This document shows, one piece after another, positions 23,780-35,300 of a stretch of DNA of 64,000 nucleotides. The stretch is taken from assembly GCA_022813625.1 (NCBI GenBank), contig JAKLMB010000002.1, positions 310,001 through 374,000 of the forward strand, read 5' to 3'. The notes under the pieces were generated by a model. That model was not told the origin of the DNA. It made no database searches and worked only from the letters and a program-made list of their open reading frames with translations. The stretch is from Aaosphaeria pasadenensis (lineage: Eukaryota > Ascomycota > Dothideomycetes > Pleosporales). A program made the position numbers and the translations under genes. Position 1 is the first letter of the stretch. Each line of letters begins with the position of its first letter.

Positions 23780-24500
23780 GATTGTTCGTGTAGGAGGGAG
23801 TATCGCAAGATTAGATGGAACAAAATAAGGGAACCAAGAGATCTCAAAATCAACAACAATATGTTACGCAGTAGTGTGCATGCAAAGGAAAGCAAAAGGA
23901 AAGCAAATCACATCTGATTCCCTGCCTCGTTAAGCGGAATGCGGTCACAGACTCACAGCAAGAGGCAGCAGAGCCTCGGCCTAGCGTCACTAAGCGGGGC
24001 ATTCCGAATTAGCGCGGGGAAACCGACAAGGCCCAATCATTTAACAGGAAATCAGTACTTCCTGGTAATTATTACTTGTAATTATTGACATGTGTGATTA
24101 ATACGCGGTAATTATACAAGTGAAACAGAAGAAAGAAGAAAAGACTCGAATCTGCGCATCGACTGCCGAGCCGCCGCCGCTGCCCGGTCCGATCCAACGA
24201 CCATCACCTTCAAAGGATGAAGCTGCCCTCTGCCCGATCACGTGAGCCGTCCAATCGCCGCAACTTCACCTAACTCAACCTCACTTTGTTGGTTCTTTCT
24301 TCGTACAATCCTCTCTCATCTTCTCGCGCGCCTCAACTCCACTCCCTCACGAACAGCGCTATCCTTGCTCGCGCGCACGAACCCTCTCACACTCTCCCGC
24401 GCGAATATCGAAGCTTTTCAGCTTTCCTGGATCAGTTGCGATCCTACGGCCTTCCTCGGTGCTTAGAAATAAGTTGCTGCGCAAGCCTGAGCTTATCGCG
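23780..24500. other. Bidirectional promoter pex19 / ubc9
   Basis: About 720 bp between divergent start codons. It contains an A/T-rich block (24050-24125), a GC-rich patch near 24170, a TCACGTGA palindrome at 24238 and a pyrimidine-rich leader before ubc9. No gene is evident. Confidence 0.6.
24238..24245. promoter_or_regulatory. TCACGTGA E-box palindrome
   Basis: Perfect 8-bp palindrome containing a CACGTG E-box, about 260 bp before ubc9 and 460 bp before pex19. bHLH factors of the Cbf1 type bind RTCACGTG in fungi, which is known biology; use of this copy is inferred. A second copy lies at 60911 in another divergent promoter. Confidence 0.45.
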
Positions 24501-25138
24501 ATGTCTTCTCTATGCATGAACAGACTCTCCGAGGAGAGGTGAGTAGTTGTCCTTACACGATTCCAGCAGCATTCAACTGACTCTCAACAGAAAGCAATGG
24601 CGTCGAGACCACCCTTTTGGTTTCTTTGCCAAGCCCATGCGCGGCTCGCAAGGCGTGATGGACCTAAAGAGATGGGAGTGTGGAGTCCCAGGCAAGGAGA
24701 AAACAATATGGGATGGCGGACTCTTCAAGCTAGAAGTTATATTTCCTGATGGTATGCGCGGCGGCCCGCATGCGAAGACAACATGCTGACAATACGATGC
24801 AGAGTATCCCACAAAGCCACCAAAGTGTACGCCCCAGAACCACCCTCGTTTCGCATAAAGAGGAAGCTGACAATATCCGCGTAGGCAAATTCACACCACC
24901 GTTGTTCCACCCGAATGTGTACCCCTCCGGCACCGTTTGCCTCTCGATCTTGAATGAGGAAGAAGGCTGGAAACCCGCAATCACCATCAAGGAGATTCTG
25001 CTGGGTATCCAATCACTCCTCGATGAACCGAATCCAGAATCGCCCGCACAAGCTGACGCGTTCAACCTCTTCAAAAAGGACAAAGCCGCTTACGAGAAGA
25101 AGATCAAGAGCATCGTCAAGGACAATCCCGCGCCATGA
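24501..25138 (+). CDS. ubc9: SUMO-conjugating enzyme Ubc9
   Basis: E2 enzyme that carries SUMO as a thioester and transfers it to lysines in target proteins, mainly in the nucleus. Four exons: 24501-24538, 24591-24751, 24803-24826 and 24885-25138, giving 158 residues, the normal Ubc9 length. Key residues are visible: the basic N-terminal helix (begins MSSLCMNRLSEERKQWRRDH) used for SUMO binding, the HPN motif at 83-85 and the catalytic Cys93 in SGTVCLSI. EEGWKPAITIKEIL follows. Exon 3 is a 24-nt micro-exon (EYPTKPPK part) whose neighbours both end in phase 1. Divergent with pex19. The identity over other E2s rests on the RKQWRKDHP-like start and the Ubc9-specific insert (GKEKTIWDGG). Confidence 0.97.
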
Positions 25139-25915
25139 GCGGGAAATCCGTTCCATTGCGTATCTGTTTCAACGAGACGGAAACGCAAGGATGGGTTTGG
25201 ATCTTTTGATTTAGCGCATCGGCAGGCGCGTGCACCTTATTGGGGTTTGCCTAGACATTTAGAGGCACGGCTTGGGAGTCTCTAAAGAGCTTGCACTTTG
25301 ATTAATGTTCTCCTTTTTCTTGCTCTTCTACATTACGAATTATGGACCTTTTGAATAATGAATGGCGCGGGGAAAGCGTATTTGGCCTCGGCGTTCGTGG
25401 CTATCGATCATGGCATTCCTTTCACGTTTGGTGAAGAAGAGAGTGAAAAAGTCTCGAGAGGATAGCCGCACACGATACTCCTGGAATGGGCGGTTGGTCC
25501 TCCAAAGATGAGATCCTTTGAGATAGAAATCCTAGCACGTTCTCATGAGATTTGACAAATGATGTGCCTCACTACATCTTCTACCCAAATACAGCACATA
25601 CCCAATATTAATACTTTTTTTTGCCCACAGATGACTCAACTCAATGAGTACCAGACACGCCTTTGCCCAGCCAGACAAGAAAGGGAAGAAAACGAGATTC
25701 AGAGTAGCAGCGCCTAATCGCGGACTGCTCTGTCCAGCCAGCCAGGAGCAGGTGGCCGATATAGTACATGTTGATAAAGTCGTTTCAAAAATAATTCCTT
25801 CCCCTTCGGTTCAATCTTTTTAATTTCAAATCCTCCATGTCCCGATTTCCATCACTGCACAGCCATTCGCTCTTTCAGTTCAAGATCGCAGTCCAGAACA
25901 ATAGGGGGTATCTAT
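25139..25915. other. Convergent intergenic region ubc9 / pab2
   Basis: About 780 bp between two 3' ends. It is T-rich in places (25590-25625 and 25795-25825), consistent with 3' UTRs and polyadenylation zones. No gene is seen. Confidence 0.5.
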
Positions 25916-26960
25916 CTAGTATGGGCGGTAGCCCGGTCCACCACGAGGGCGATATCCTCCACGGTAGCCACCGCCCCTAGGAGCTCCACCGCGTCCGCCG
26001 TATGGTGGACCGCCACCACGGCCTCCACGGCCGCCTCCTCGGCCGCCGCGTCCACCTCGTGTCATGCCGGGCAGATTGGTTCTCTTAGGGACAACCTGCG
26101 TCCATTAGTTCAAGACGTCCAACAGGGTAAGTTAGATGTAGCCGAGTGACGTACCTTCAGGTTTCTACCTCGGAAGACGCTATCGTTCAGTACAAGAGCC
26201 TGATTGACGAGGTTGGGTTCTGTGAACTCTACATACGCATACCTGCATACGCCCATTAGCGTTCCGAATCTTTCTGCCAAGCTCTTGCCAGGTAGCGAAG
26301 ATTCCTCAATGTCTCGTCGAGCAATGAGCTTCTCTAAGACAATACACCATCTTTGCAAACTCTCCCTCTCTTGAGACAGGAAATCGTATAAACAATAGAG
26401 AGCATGGGTAAGGGGAAAGGGATTTGGTGCAGGGATTTGGTAGTTCAGGGAATGAGAGAATGCAACAAAGCCTCCTCTTGGCAACTGTCTGCTGGGAAGG
26501 GTACTGACCCTTTGGGATGACCTGTGAACTTGTCCAGCAGAATGGTGACACGATTGATCGATCCGCAAGATTGGAAGTGGGCTTGGATCTCCTCTGGAGA
26601 GGCGCCGTAGTCAACGTTGCCGACAAAGATGCTGCGCGCATCCACGTCCTCACGATTCTCGCGGGCATCGTGCTGGTGTTCCCGGTCGAGCGATGCTTGC
26701 ATCTGGCGCAATTTCGCGGCCTCCTCTTCCATCTCCTGCACGCGCCTCTTCATGGCTGAGATCTCCTCCTATAAGTGTGTTAGTCCTATGTCTTTTCGTG
26801 CTGGCGCATGGCGATGCGGTATTGCTTCGGGGGTTTGCCTGCGCGTGCAAGGCGTGGAATGGGAGCGGAGCCTTCGTACTTCATCATTGCCATCCTCTTC
26901 TGGGGCGTCATCTGGTCGCTTTTCCTCGCGCTTCTCGACCTCGTTGTCAATGTCCGCCAT
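25916..26960 (-). CDS. pab2: Nuclear poly(A)-binding protein Pab2 (PABPN1-like)
   Basis: Single-RRM poly(A)-binding protein; orthologues control poly(A) tail length, RNA export and exosome-dependent RNA turnover in the nucleus. Four exons: 26960-26880, 26768-26509, 26242-26155 and 26095-25916, giving 202 residues. An acidic N-terminus leads into a coiled coil (AMKRRVQEMEEEAAKLRQMQ), as in PABPN1. One RRM follows, with RNP2 SIFVGNV, then YGASPEEIQAHFQSCG, and RNP1 assembled across intron 2 as KGYAYVEF. The tail is a Gly/Arg-rich RGG region after VVPKRTNLPGMTRGG, expected to be arginine-methylated. Intron 2 is long (266 nt). The start is in an excellent context (gccaccATGG). Order coiled coil-RRM-RGG matches Pab2 rather than cytoplasmic Pab1, which has four RRMs. 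Confidence 0.94.
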
Positions 26961-27920
26961 GGTGGCGTGGCGAGATGTCGTTAAGACTAGGTGATATTGT
27001 TACTGGGCCGTGGAAGCTTCGAATGTCGCGATCAACTTACAGACTTAGATGTGGTCGATATCTAGGCGGTGGAGAATAGCCTCCAAAGGACAATTTCTGT
27101 CTATTTGATGACCAGGTCGGAAATGAATTCAAAGAGTGTCGCGACCTGTGCAAGAAAAGATATAGCTTTGGAGTGTAAAGAGGCTGTCGGGACTGCATGA
27201 CGATGGCGGAAGCTCTCGCGGCTACACGCACAGGCCCATATGGAGCCACAGCCCCAATCGGTTAGTCAGCTACCCTTTGCAGTTTCTCAAGTACGTACCT
27301 AGGTACGTACCCGTTGAGCAGCTAGCCGCCGTTGTCTTCTAACTACATGTAACACACACATGGCAGGTTGTCAACTTCTGCTAATTACAACGTTGCTATT
27401 ACCATGTTATACCGCTCAACATTTATAATAAATCACCTTCGCAGTATGTACAGAATTGAAACCCACAGATCAATGGCATGGTGACTTTTTTCCCTTGCCT
27501 TAAGTACTTTCAACCTAAGAATAACTTCGAGGTGTCAGAGATTACTTCAGCAGTTTCGACTCAATAGCACCATAGAATCTTCCATGTTTTAGACTTTCAA
27601 ATATAAATTGCATAGTATACCATTAAGGCACATTTTTACTAGATATAGGATGTTCGCCTGCAAAGAGATTATGTGTTAGACTTTCACTTATCACACAGTA
27701 GCTAATTATCAGGTCGATTGCAGGCTTGACCATTTCACATTCTAGTTATATGTCTAGAATTCTAAGAAATGTTTAGACTTACAGCCTCAATATGGGCATT
27801 AGAACATGGTCAATTTACTCGCTCGCACGTGTCTTGAGTTGCGCATTCAAACGCTACTTCTCGCTTGTAGCAAGTATGAGATAGCTGTAGTGTCTGTACT
27901 GAACGACTGCTTCTTGTGAT
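26961..27920. other. A/T-rich intergenic region with a 20-bp palindrome
   Basis: About 960 bp between the pab2 start and the monooxygenase stop. It probably contains the pab2 promoter. A perfect 20-bp palindrome is at 27291-27310. From ~27340 to 27900 the DNA is markedly A/T-rich with many TpA steps and no coding frame, compatible with old repeat-induced-mutation debris, though no parent element is recognisable. Confidence 0.5.
27291..27310. repeat. Perfect 20-bp palindrome
   Basis: The 20 bases at these positions read GTACGTACCTAGGTACGTAC and equal their own reverse complement. There is no spacer, so this would be a dyad-symmetric protein site or a small cruciform rather than a terminator. 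Confidence 0.9.
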
Positions 27921-29366
27921 CTACGAGCTAACTACCTCACCTTCATCACCATCTATCTCCCATCGATACTTTCGTCCAGGGTGGTCGTCCAACAGCCAAG
28001 GTTGTCCCAAGAAAGATTCTCTCACGGTCTGACCTTTCTTCTCTACATTCTCCCTAAACAGGCCTCTCCTCCTTAACTCTGGCAGCACAAACTCGATGAT
28101 ATCTTCAAAGCTACCAGGGTTGACAATGTGACTCAGATTAAAGCCATCTAAATCAGCAATTTCAATCCATCTTTCCAACTCATCCACCACGGTCTTCGGG
28201 GATCCTACAACCTTCGGGCCCATTCCACCTAGGAGTAGGTACTCGGCAATGCGAGCTTTTGTCCAGGGTTGATTCTCCGTTCCAGGAACAGTGGCTGCCC
28301 ATCCGTTGACAATGGACTGAATAGCAGGCAGGCCGACGAAACGGAAGTCGTCGTCATCCTTGTATGAAGAGAGGTCATAGCCTGTCCAACCACCAAAGAG
28401 AGCAAGTGCGCCTTCCCTGTCACCGTACGAGAGGAATTCGTCCCGCTTCTTCCATGCCTTCTCGTCGGTCTCATCGACAATGATTGTGACCCCCGCAATG
28501 ATCTTCAAATGACTTGGATCACGGCCATATTTCTCCTTAGCCAACTGACGAAGCGCATCTACGGAAGTTCGGACTTTCTCGGGCAGTTGTCCGCCCACAA
28601 AGATGGCCTCAGCATGCTTTGCACCAAATTCGCGACCAGCCTTAGAGGTCCCAGCCTGGAACAGAAAGGGCGTTCGCTGAGGTGATGGTTCACAGATATG
28701 AGGGCCCGGAACATCAAAATACTTTCCCTTGTGATGAATTTGTCGGACTCGACCAGCTTTCGCGAACTCCCCGGTTGTTTTATCTCTCACTGCAGCGTCA
28801 TCGCGCCAACTACCCTCCCATAACTTATATACTGCATCCATATACTCTTCTGCAATTTGGTATCGTTCATCGTGCTCGACTTGGGTGTCTAGCCCAAAGT
28901 TTCTCGCAGCGCTGTCAAGATACGATGTAACAATGTTCCACGCAACTCTGCCTTCGGCAAGTTGATCGACGGTCGAGAAGCGTCTGGCATGTGCGTACGG
29001 CTTATCATACGTTGTACTGGCGGTAATACCAAATCCCAGGTTCTCCGTGACAGATGCCATAGCAGGGACTAGATAAAGTGGATCATTGATCGGATACTGC
29101 GCCCCGGAAGCAAGAACAGGTTCGACATTCGCTGGTCCCTTATAAACATCATAAGGTCCTAAAACATCGGCAATGAATAGAGCGTGAAAGTTGGCCTTGT
29201 CCAGAAGCTGGGCAAGGTCCGTCCAGAACTTGAGCTTGTTGTAGTCAGCGGTTCTGTTGCGAGGATGTCGCCAAAGCCCTGGTGACAAATGCGCCGGAGC
29301 GTTGATGGCGAACGCATTGAGAATAAGTTGCTTCTTTGGCTTCGTACCACTATCTGATGAAGCCAT
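27921..29366 (-). CDS. FMN-dependent bacterial-luciferase-like monooxygenase (NtaA/SnaA/DszA type)
   Basis: Flavin (FMNH2)-dependent oxygenase of the luciferase-like superfamily. Relatives oxidise nitrilotriacetate, dibenzothiophene or pristinamycin precursors and need a separate flavin reductase; the substrate here is unknown. It is a single 481-codon exon. Visible features are LILNAFAINAPAHLSPGLWRH at the start, a flavin-barrel segment LDKANFHALFIADV, GFGITASTTYDKPYAHARRF, then EGRVAWNIVTSYLDSAARNFG and RTPFLFQAGTSKAGREFGAKHAEAIFVG, all typical of the NtaA/DszA branch. The C-terminus contains GSPKTVVDELERW and FNLSHIVNPGSF. No signal peptide or PTS1 is seen. Lack of introns, the bacterial-type family and A/T-rich or gene-poor flanks on both sides are compatible with ancient horizontal transfer, but such genes are widespread in filamentous ascomycetes. 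Confidence 0.92.
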   Translation of the reverse strand: MASSDSGTKPKKQLILNAFAINAPAHLSPGLWRHPRNRTADYNKLKFWTDLAQLLDKANFHALFIADVLGPYDVYKGPANVEPVLASGAQYPINDPLYLVPAMASVTENLGFGITASTTYDKPYAHARRFSTVDQLAEGRVAWNIVTSYLDSAARNFGLDTQVEHDERYQIAEEYMDAVYKLWEGSWRDDAAVRDKTTGEFAKAGRVRQIHHKGKYFDVPGPHICEPSPQRTPFLFQAGTSKAGREFGAKHAEAIFVGGQLPEKVRTSVDALRQLAKEKYGRDPSHLKIIAGVTIIVDETDEKAWKKRDEFLSYGDREGALALFGGWTGYDLSSYKDDDDFRFVGLPAIQSIVNGWAATVPGTENQPWTKARIAEYLLLGGMGPKVVGSPKTVVDELERWIEIADLDGFNLSHIVNPGSFEDIIEFVLPELRRRGLFRENVEKKGQTVRESFLGQPWLLDDHPGRKYRWEIDGDEGEVVSS

Positions 29367-32306
29367 TCTGTCGTTCCAGTGATATCTCTTTCTTTAAACG
29401 TCGATGCAGCGAAATGATAAACCCCGGTAAATATTGAGCCCACGGGTCTCTCTACCGTCTCGTGATGAAATGATATGCTTTGGAAAATTTGAAAGTGTAT
29501 GTTTAAAATCACAATCCACTGCAAGAATGCTGTTTGAAGCACCATCTCATTGAAAGTTGACGCTCTCAATAGACCATGCCCGATGTGTTGACGAATATCA
29601 GGCCTGCGAGCACGTTATCCCGCTACCGCTCCAACAACATTCTACCACTCGCAATCCCCACATAGTCAATCACGTAACCTACAAAATGATCCCGATTATA
29701 CAGTGGCACTTAACACACTTTTATTTGTGTATCAAGCTCATGTTTAGCGTATTGCACGCGAAGTCTCGCTCAAATGGTGTGCTTTGCATTTCGTCTTCTG
29801 ATATAGTGACATTTTTGAAACATACAAAGCATAATGCGCAATGATGAAATTAAATTAATGTTGAATGCGTATAGTCTACTTATGCGAAGAATGAGCTCTC
29901 TGACTAATCATTCATGCTCGTGCGTGCTACATGTTCGAATCAAGCACACAATGTTTAGAGACTTATGGCTTCAGACATGCAGGATCTGGCATGAATTACC
30001 ATGAACGAACATGATAACTCCTCCGTATCAGGCTTTAAAATCCCAGATCATAAGATATTCCAGAAGGTCTTGATTGCAGTAACCGACGGGGATTAGGTTA
30101 ACAGCACTGACAACTTAATCATGTCCTATTCAATAATTATGAAGTTTCTTTGTTCAATGAATAGCAATTGACGGCGGTTGCTGTAATATAGCTAGTCAAT
30201 GTACGACACTTCGTTACAAGTATTCTACCAATTCGGCACAATTGACCTCTTGATATGGCAATGAATACAGGGCTACTTTGTCCAAAGCACACGTGTAGAA
30301 TAAATCGCATTAGTACCTTGCATAAATCTAATGAAGCCTAATATCGAAATGCGAACAACTACCTAGGCGTTTGTGTGCAGCTGATGTGGTCATGGTCTCC
30401 TGCCAGACAGCCCAGAAGGCCCAGACACAACAAGCCCGGCGTCCGCAAACAGTAATTGCGAATTGAACATACAAACGGTGAAGAAAAGTCGGTGAAACCC
30501 GTTCACCGTCCAATTTCTGACAAGGAGCGGCACAGTGAACGGTGGAGTTGAATAGCTGAACAAGCCATAATTGCTCGCCTGGATAAGCGCTACACTCAGA
30601 TATACCACGTGGACTGTCTACTACATTGAAATTTCGAGAACAGGCCAATACAGTATCGCTCAGCTCAATACTCTAGATGATTACCCGTCTTGTGGGATTG
30701 GGATTGGGCAGTGTTCAAATTATCCCCAGCCTTGGCCAATCCTCAGCGCTCAGCGCGCCTAATTCCCACCCGCCTCTCAGGCTCGCCGCTGACGTGAGAT
30801 GGAATTGACAAATTCGTCGTGACAGGCATGCAAGATTGTCCACGGGACTAAGGACTTGCAAGGGCAAGGAACGATCAGCCTTAAGAATTCGTGGAACTGG
30901 TATTCCCGCTTCTCTGTACGTATATACCGGGCGGAATATAACCCAGATGAACGGTAAATGGCTAAGCGAGCGTGGGGGTGGATTATTTCAGTTATCTTTA
31001 CCTCAATTTCAAGTTCACGATAGCACTCGTCGTTGAAACAGGTAACGATCCTGGCGATGTGCTATTCTTGACCAGGAGTACAGGAACAGGCTAAATACGT
31101 TCTCTTTGAATTGGTGGAAACGTCCTATCAACCACAGCCCACGCAGATCGTTTAATCCATGTTCTTTTCCTCTATCAAGTCTTGATTTATGCGAGAGATG
31201 TTCATAGTAGAATGATGATAAGTATTACCAATCGACGTATGTAGATAGGTCGCTTATTGTAGATACAATATTTGCGAGTCGAAGGAGACATCCTTGACTG
31301 ATGGTCAGTTAATGGAATCGATATTTCACGATACACAGAATTGCATGTTGCACGTTTGACTTGATAACGACATCTTGATGAATTTAACGTACATTTCGCT
31401 CTATCAGAACGTCAGTCAGCAACGCACAATATTTATCAATATGCATTTCGAACAAATAGACAACCATGTAATCCACGGTCATTCTAAGGACCTATCCGTT
31501 CTAGGATATGTAGGTCTTCCTTAACGATCATGAAGGGTCAATCAAATGTATCAATTGCATCAAAGACATAGGAAAGGCCTGTATGATCAGTTACAGAAGA
31601 GCTAGTCATACTTTATCTACATCTGAATCCTACGAAGTCCGGATCTATGTAGCTCTAATCATTACTGTTTCATCTCCTCAGTTTTCCTACACTTGAAGTG
31701 GTTTCGACGTGGATCGCCGTTGCTCAACTTACAACTTCCTCACCATCGTAGCTATCACGTTGCACTCTTAGTGCTCAGGGAGTTCTAGAATGCTGTCAGG
31801 TACGAGGGTCTCTCAGGTACCCCGCATATGCACATCATAGAGAGCTACACCATAGTACCATGAAACAACCACCCCTCAAACTCAATCATCACTACACTAT
31901 AATGCCATTTCTCCACTTAGCTCCTCTACAAAAGGCCCATACCAAGTCACATCTACTCGTTGAACGGATTCCTTGCCAAAGAAAACTCCACCGTTGTAAC
32001 TACTCCTCACACCATATCTTCCTACGAGCCACATCCAATTTCCCAAAGACTTCAGGTACGACGCACCATCACTAGCCTACCACAAAACCACCGAACTGCA
32101 ACGTCTTTGAGCCTCATCTCGCTGAAACATTCAAAACGAAGATCCAACCTAGGTACGCCAGTTTCTTTCGTCGTCCCTTTCATTTCCCCACGACAGATCC
32201 CCCGTGGGCTTGGTTGGCGGTACGGGTCCGCATTAGCAGCTCCCCACTAAGTGACTAGCATTCCACCCAGTGATGCGCGGGGCGTAGACCGTTTGTGACT
32301 AACGGC

Positions 32307-32322
32307 TGGATATCGATATCCA
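32307..32322. repeat. Perfect 16-bp palindrome
   Basis: The bases TGGATATCGATATCCA are identical to their reverse complement. Immediately to the right, CCCCCTCTTC (32328-32337) has a perfect inverted partner at 32405-32414. Sequence observation only. Confidence 0.85.
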
Positions 32323-35300
32323 AAGGTCCCCCTCTTCTCTCCCCTCAACGTCCTAACAAGCCAGCCGAGGCTACAGGTCCAAGCGAGTCGTTCGAGCACT
32401 AGGTGAAGAGGGGGAGGATCAATCTCTTTGGTTCATCTGGTGATTTTTTACGTAGGTGTTTTGGATCTCTTCAAAGAAGCTGAGTATCGTGAGCATCATT
32501 TCTCCAGGTGGCCAGACTCTGCGTGGGTCTAGAATCTCCCCATCTTTTGTTCATGTCTACGTCGTCTCTACGTAGGTGCCGCGGAGCCACGGTGTATACT
32601 GTGGCACTCGCCATGGCAAGTCACGATGGCACGATATAATAGTACATTCAACGTCCAAGGTTTTTCAAGTGACGCACTGCATACTGTCCCGCGACAAGTT
32701 TGTTCCGCGGAGCCAACACTAACATGCGTAGTACCTAGAAGTAGTGTTCATTTCGTGCCTTTGTACCTTTTGCACTGGTGGTTCGTAGTAGCAAATACGG
32801 TACCACTGTCTAAGATGCCCATCCATTCACTGGCACTCTTGCACCGTTACTCCTCACATTCAAGCCGGGCCGAGTAATTTCATGAAGTCCACTTAGCCAG
32901 TGTTAAAGCCAATTCATCGTTTGGGTCCTAAACCCCCTCTCAACGTCCCGTGACCAATTCGCAAGATTTGATCGCGAAGAGCGAAAGGATCGATGATGCA
33001 AAGCGGCTTCGCGATCTTGTGACCGATGATGCTGCCACATTTTACTTTTCCTTGAAAGTTTCTTGGGAGAAGGACTTGACGTTTGGCTTGGACCCCCAAT
33101 GACGGCGGCGCCCACGCGCGGACTACCAAGGCTCTGCAAACCTACGAGGTTCAACTTTTTTTTTTCGGCTTCATTTCGCCAAAGCAAGAAAAATCTCCTG
33201 ATGTTCAAAAGCCCATGGCGACGTCCGCGATCTTGTCATTGGGTGGTGTTGTTGAGCTGTGCTGGGCACTCGGTTGAAATGAGACGAACAGTTGGGGTCT
33301 GGAACCCTCGATTCTGAAAGGTCCGACTTGAGACCCTCAATCGATCGACATGGTGGCTTGGATGCAGCGATTGGTTGAACTCGACCACGTACGTCCAGAC
33401 TTTTTTTCTGCTCTCCTTGACCTCTTGAGTCGTGAGATCGATCTTCAGGGCGGGGAGAAATTTTTCCTCTTCGTTGTCAAGTATGAGTCGGTGATCAGCG
33501 GGACCGACCGCTCGTAGCCGTTGCCCTTCCGCGCTATCCCAGATTATCGTCTCCGCGACGGGAAAGTTTGGGATTGATGGCATTGCATATTCTTGTTGGA
33601 TGTTGGGCACAAGCCGCACACATTAGTTTGGACTCGTCTAGATCGTATGGCAACTTCAGACAACGTCGTTGGGTCAACTACGTAACTGAAAAGAGAACAC
33701 GTAGATGGATAATTTTCCGGTGAGCATCAGGGAGCAATAGTGGGTAAGAATCGATCTTGAGGATTCAGTTGAAGCAGCACTGCATGACGTGGTGGGAAAG
33801 GGCTGTACAATTGTCATTTGCGCTAGGAATACTTGGATGTTAATTTTCTTGTAGCAACGTCGCAGATGAGAACAACAAGTTAGGCATCAAGAATTGAATG
33901 TTAGGACAGCGGTGTGTTTGTGGATCTGATATTCATGTTGTATGCTGTCTCGTCCGGTCAATATTCAAGAATATATTTTCTCCATGCTGGGATATCCTAT
34001 TCTTCAATGTGGGCCTGCGAATTGAGACAGGTCGTTCCTTGCAGACACGCTGTCAAACATGCAGATGTATTCGCAGATCATGGTTCCCTGTGTTTTTTTC
34101 TTTTTCTAAATTTTCTATCATGGTTGACGCATCGTAGATCGAGACCATGCACATGCCTTCAGGCGGAATTGCAGATTCATTCCCCGGTGCAAACGTCGTC
34201 GCAACTAAGGCATTGAAACGAAATGGATTCGACCCATGTGGAGTCAACATGGTTCCTTGTCGCCTCGCGCTTAACAGCGTATCCACAGTCAAGATTGAAA
34301 AGGTGAGTAGATCAAGGTGTGCATCTGAGACACTTGGTCATTGGCTGGACGAGAAGACAAAATGATGGATGCCTGGTCAATCATTCTGAACTTCCGGAGA
34401 GCGGGTTCTGGAATCATCGGGGATAACTTTTCTGGCTCCCCTGCGAGCATGTTGCAACCAACATACCCGTACCAGCTATGAATTGGGTCGACGATAGTTT
34501 CCCACATTTGTGTGAATTTGAAATGTCTTATCGTTCGCCACAACGGATAGGTGGAGCATGGAGATGACAGTTCCCACACATCCTCACGCAATCCATGTAA
34601 AACAGATAAAGAATTTCTCTGATCCCGAAATTTTCGTCTGCCCCCGTCGTGATACGTATGACTCGAAGCACGCAATGACTATCTCTTTCTGCGACCGTCG
34701 AACATCGTGAACGACATCGGAGGTGATGGAAGGACCGTTACTTAGCGAGAGTCATGTTAGACAAATCTGACAGCGTCTCGCCACTCGCTATTTAGATGAT
34801 TCCGGCTCCGCGATAGGACGTGTGTACGAATACCAATGTTGTACATCCAGAAGTAGCTCCGACCTGCCCAGTTCAGTCAGCAGCGAACATCGCACGACTC
34901 AAACACACAGACGACAGGCAGCAAAAATCGTACATACACGACTCCGTTCCCGTCCACCCGCCCGCCATCGGCGGATACTCCTTTCGACGCGCTAAGGGTG
35001 TCGTAGTCTACCAAATCCACCGTACTAACATCCACATCTCCACCCGCATACGTATAGACAAGATAGAAAGATAATGTCCAGGGCACAGTAGACAGAACAG
35101 GCATATCCCATATCGCGGAACGGCGGAGCGAACGGAGAGCGGAGACCAGCAACCACCGCCATCGCCGACGACCGGCACAGGTTTACGTCGACTCGTATTC
35201 TACTCTACACAGTATGGTTTTCTTTTTCGAAGAGGGTCTTTTCTCTTCGTCTTCGGGTCGGACCCGGAACAACTTTTCTTGTCGCCGCGCGCGTGCGTGG

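Noticed and set aside
29367..32000. Possible transposon relic
   Set aside because: A/T-leaning with many stops, but no terminal repeats, target duplication or transposase/RT motif visible.
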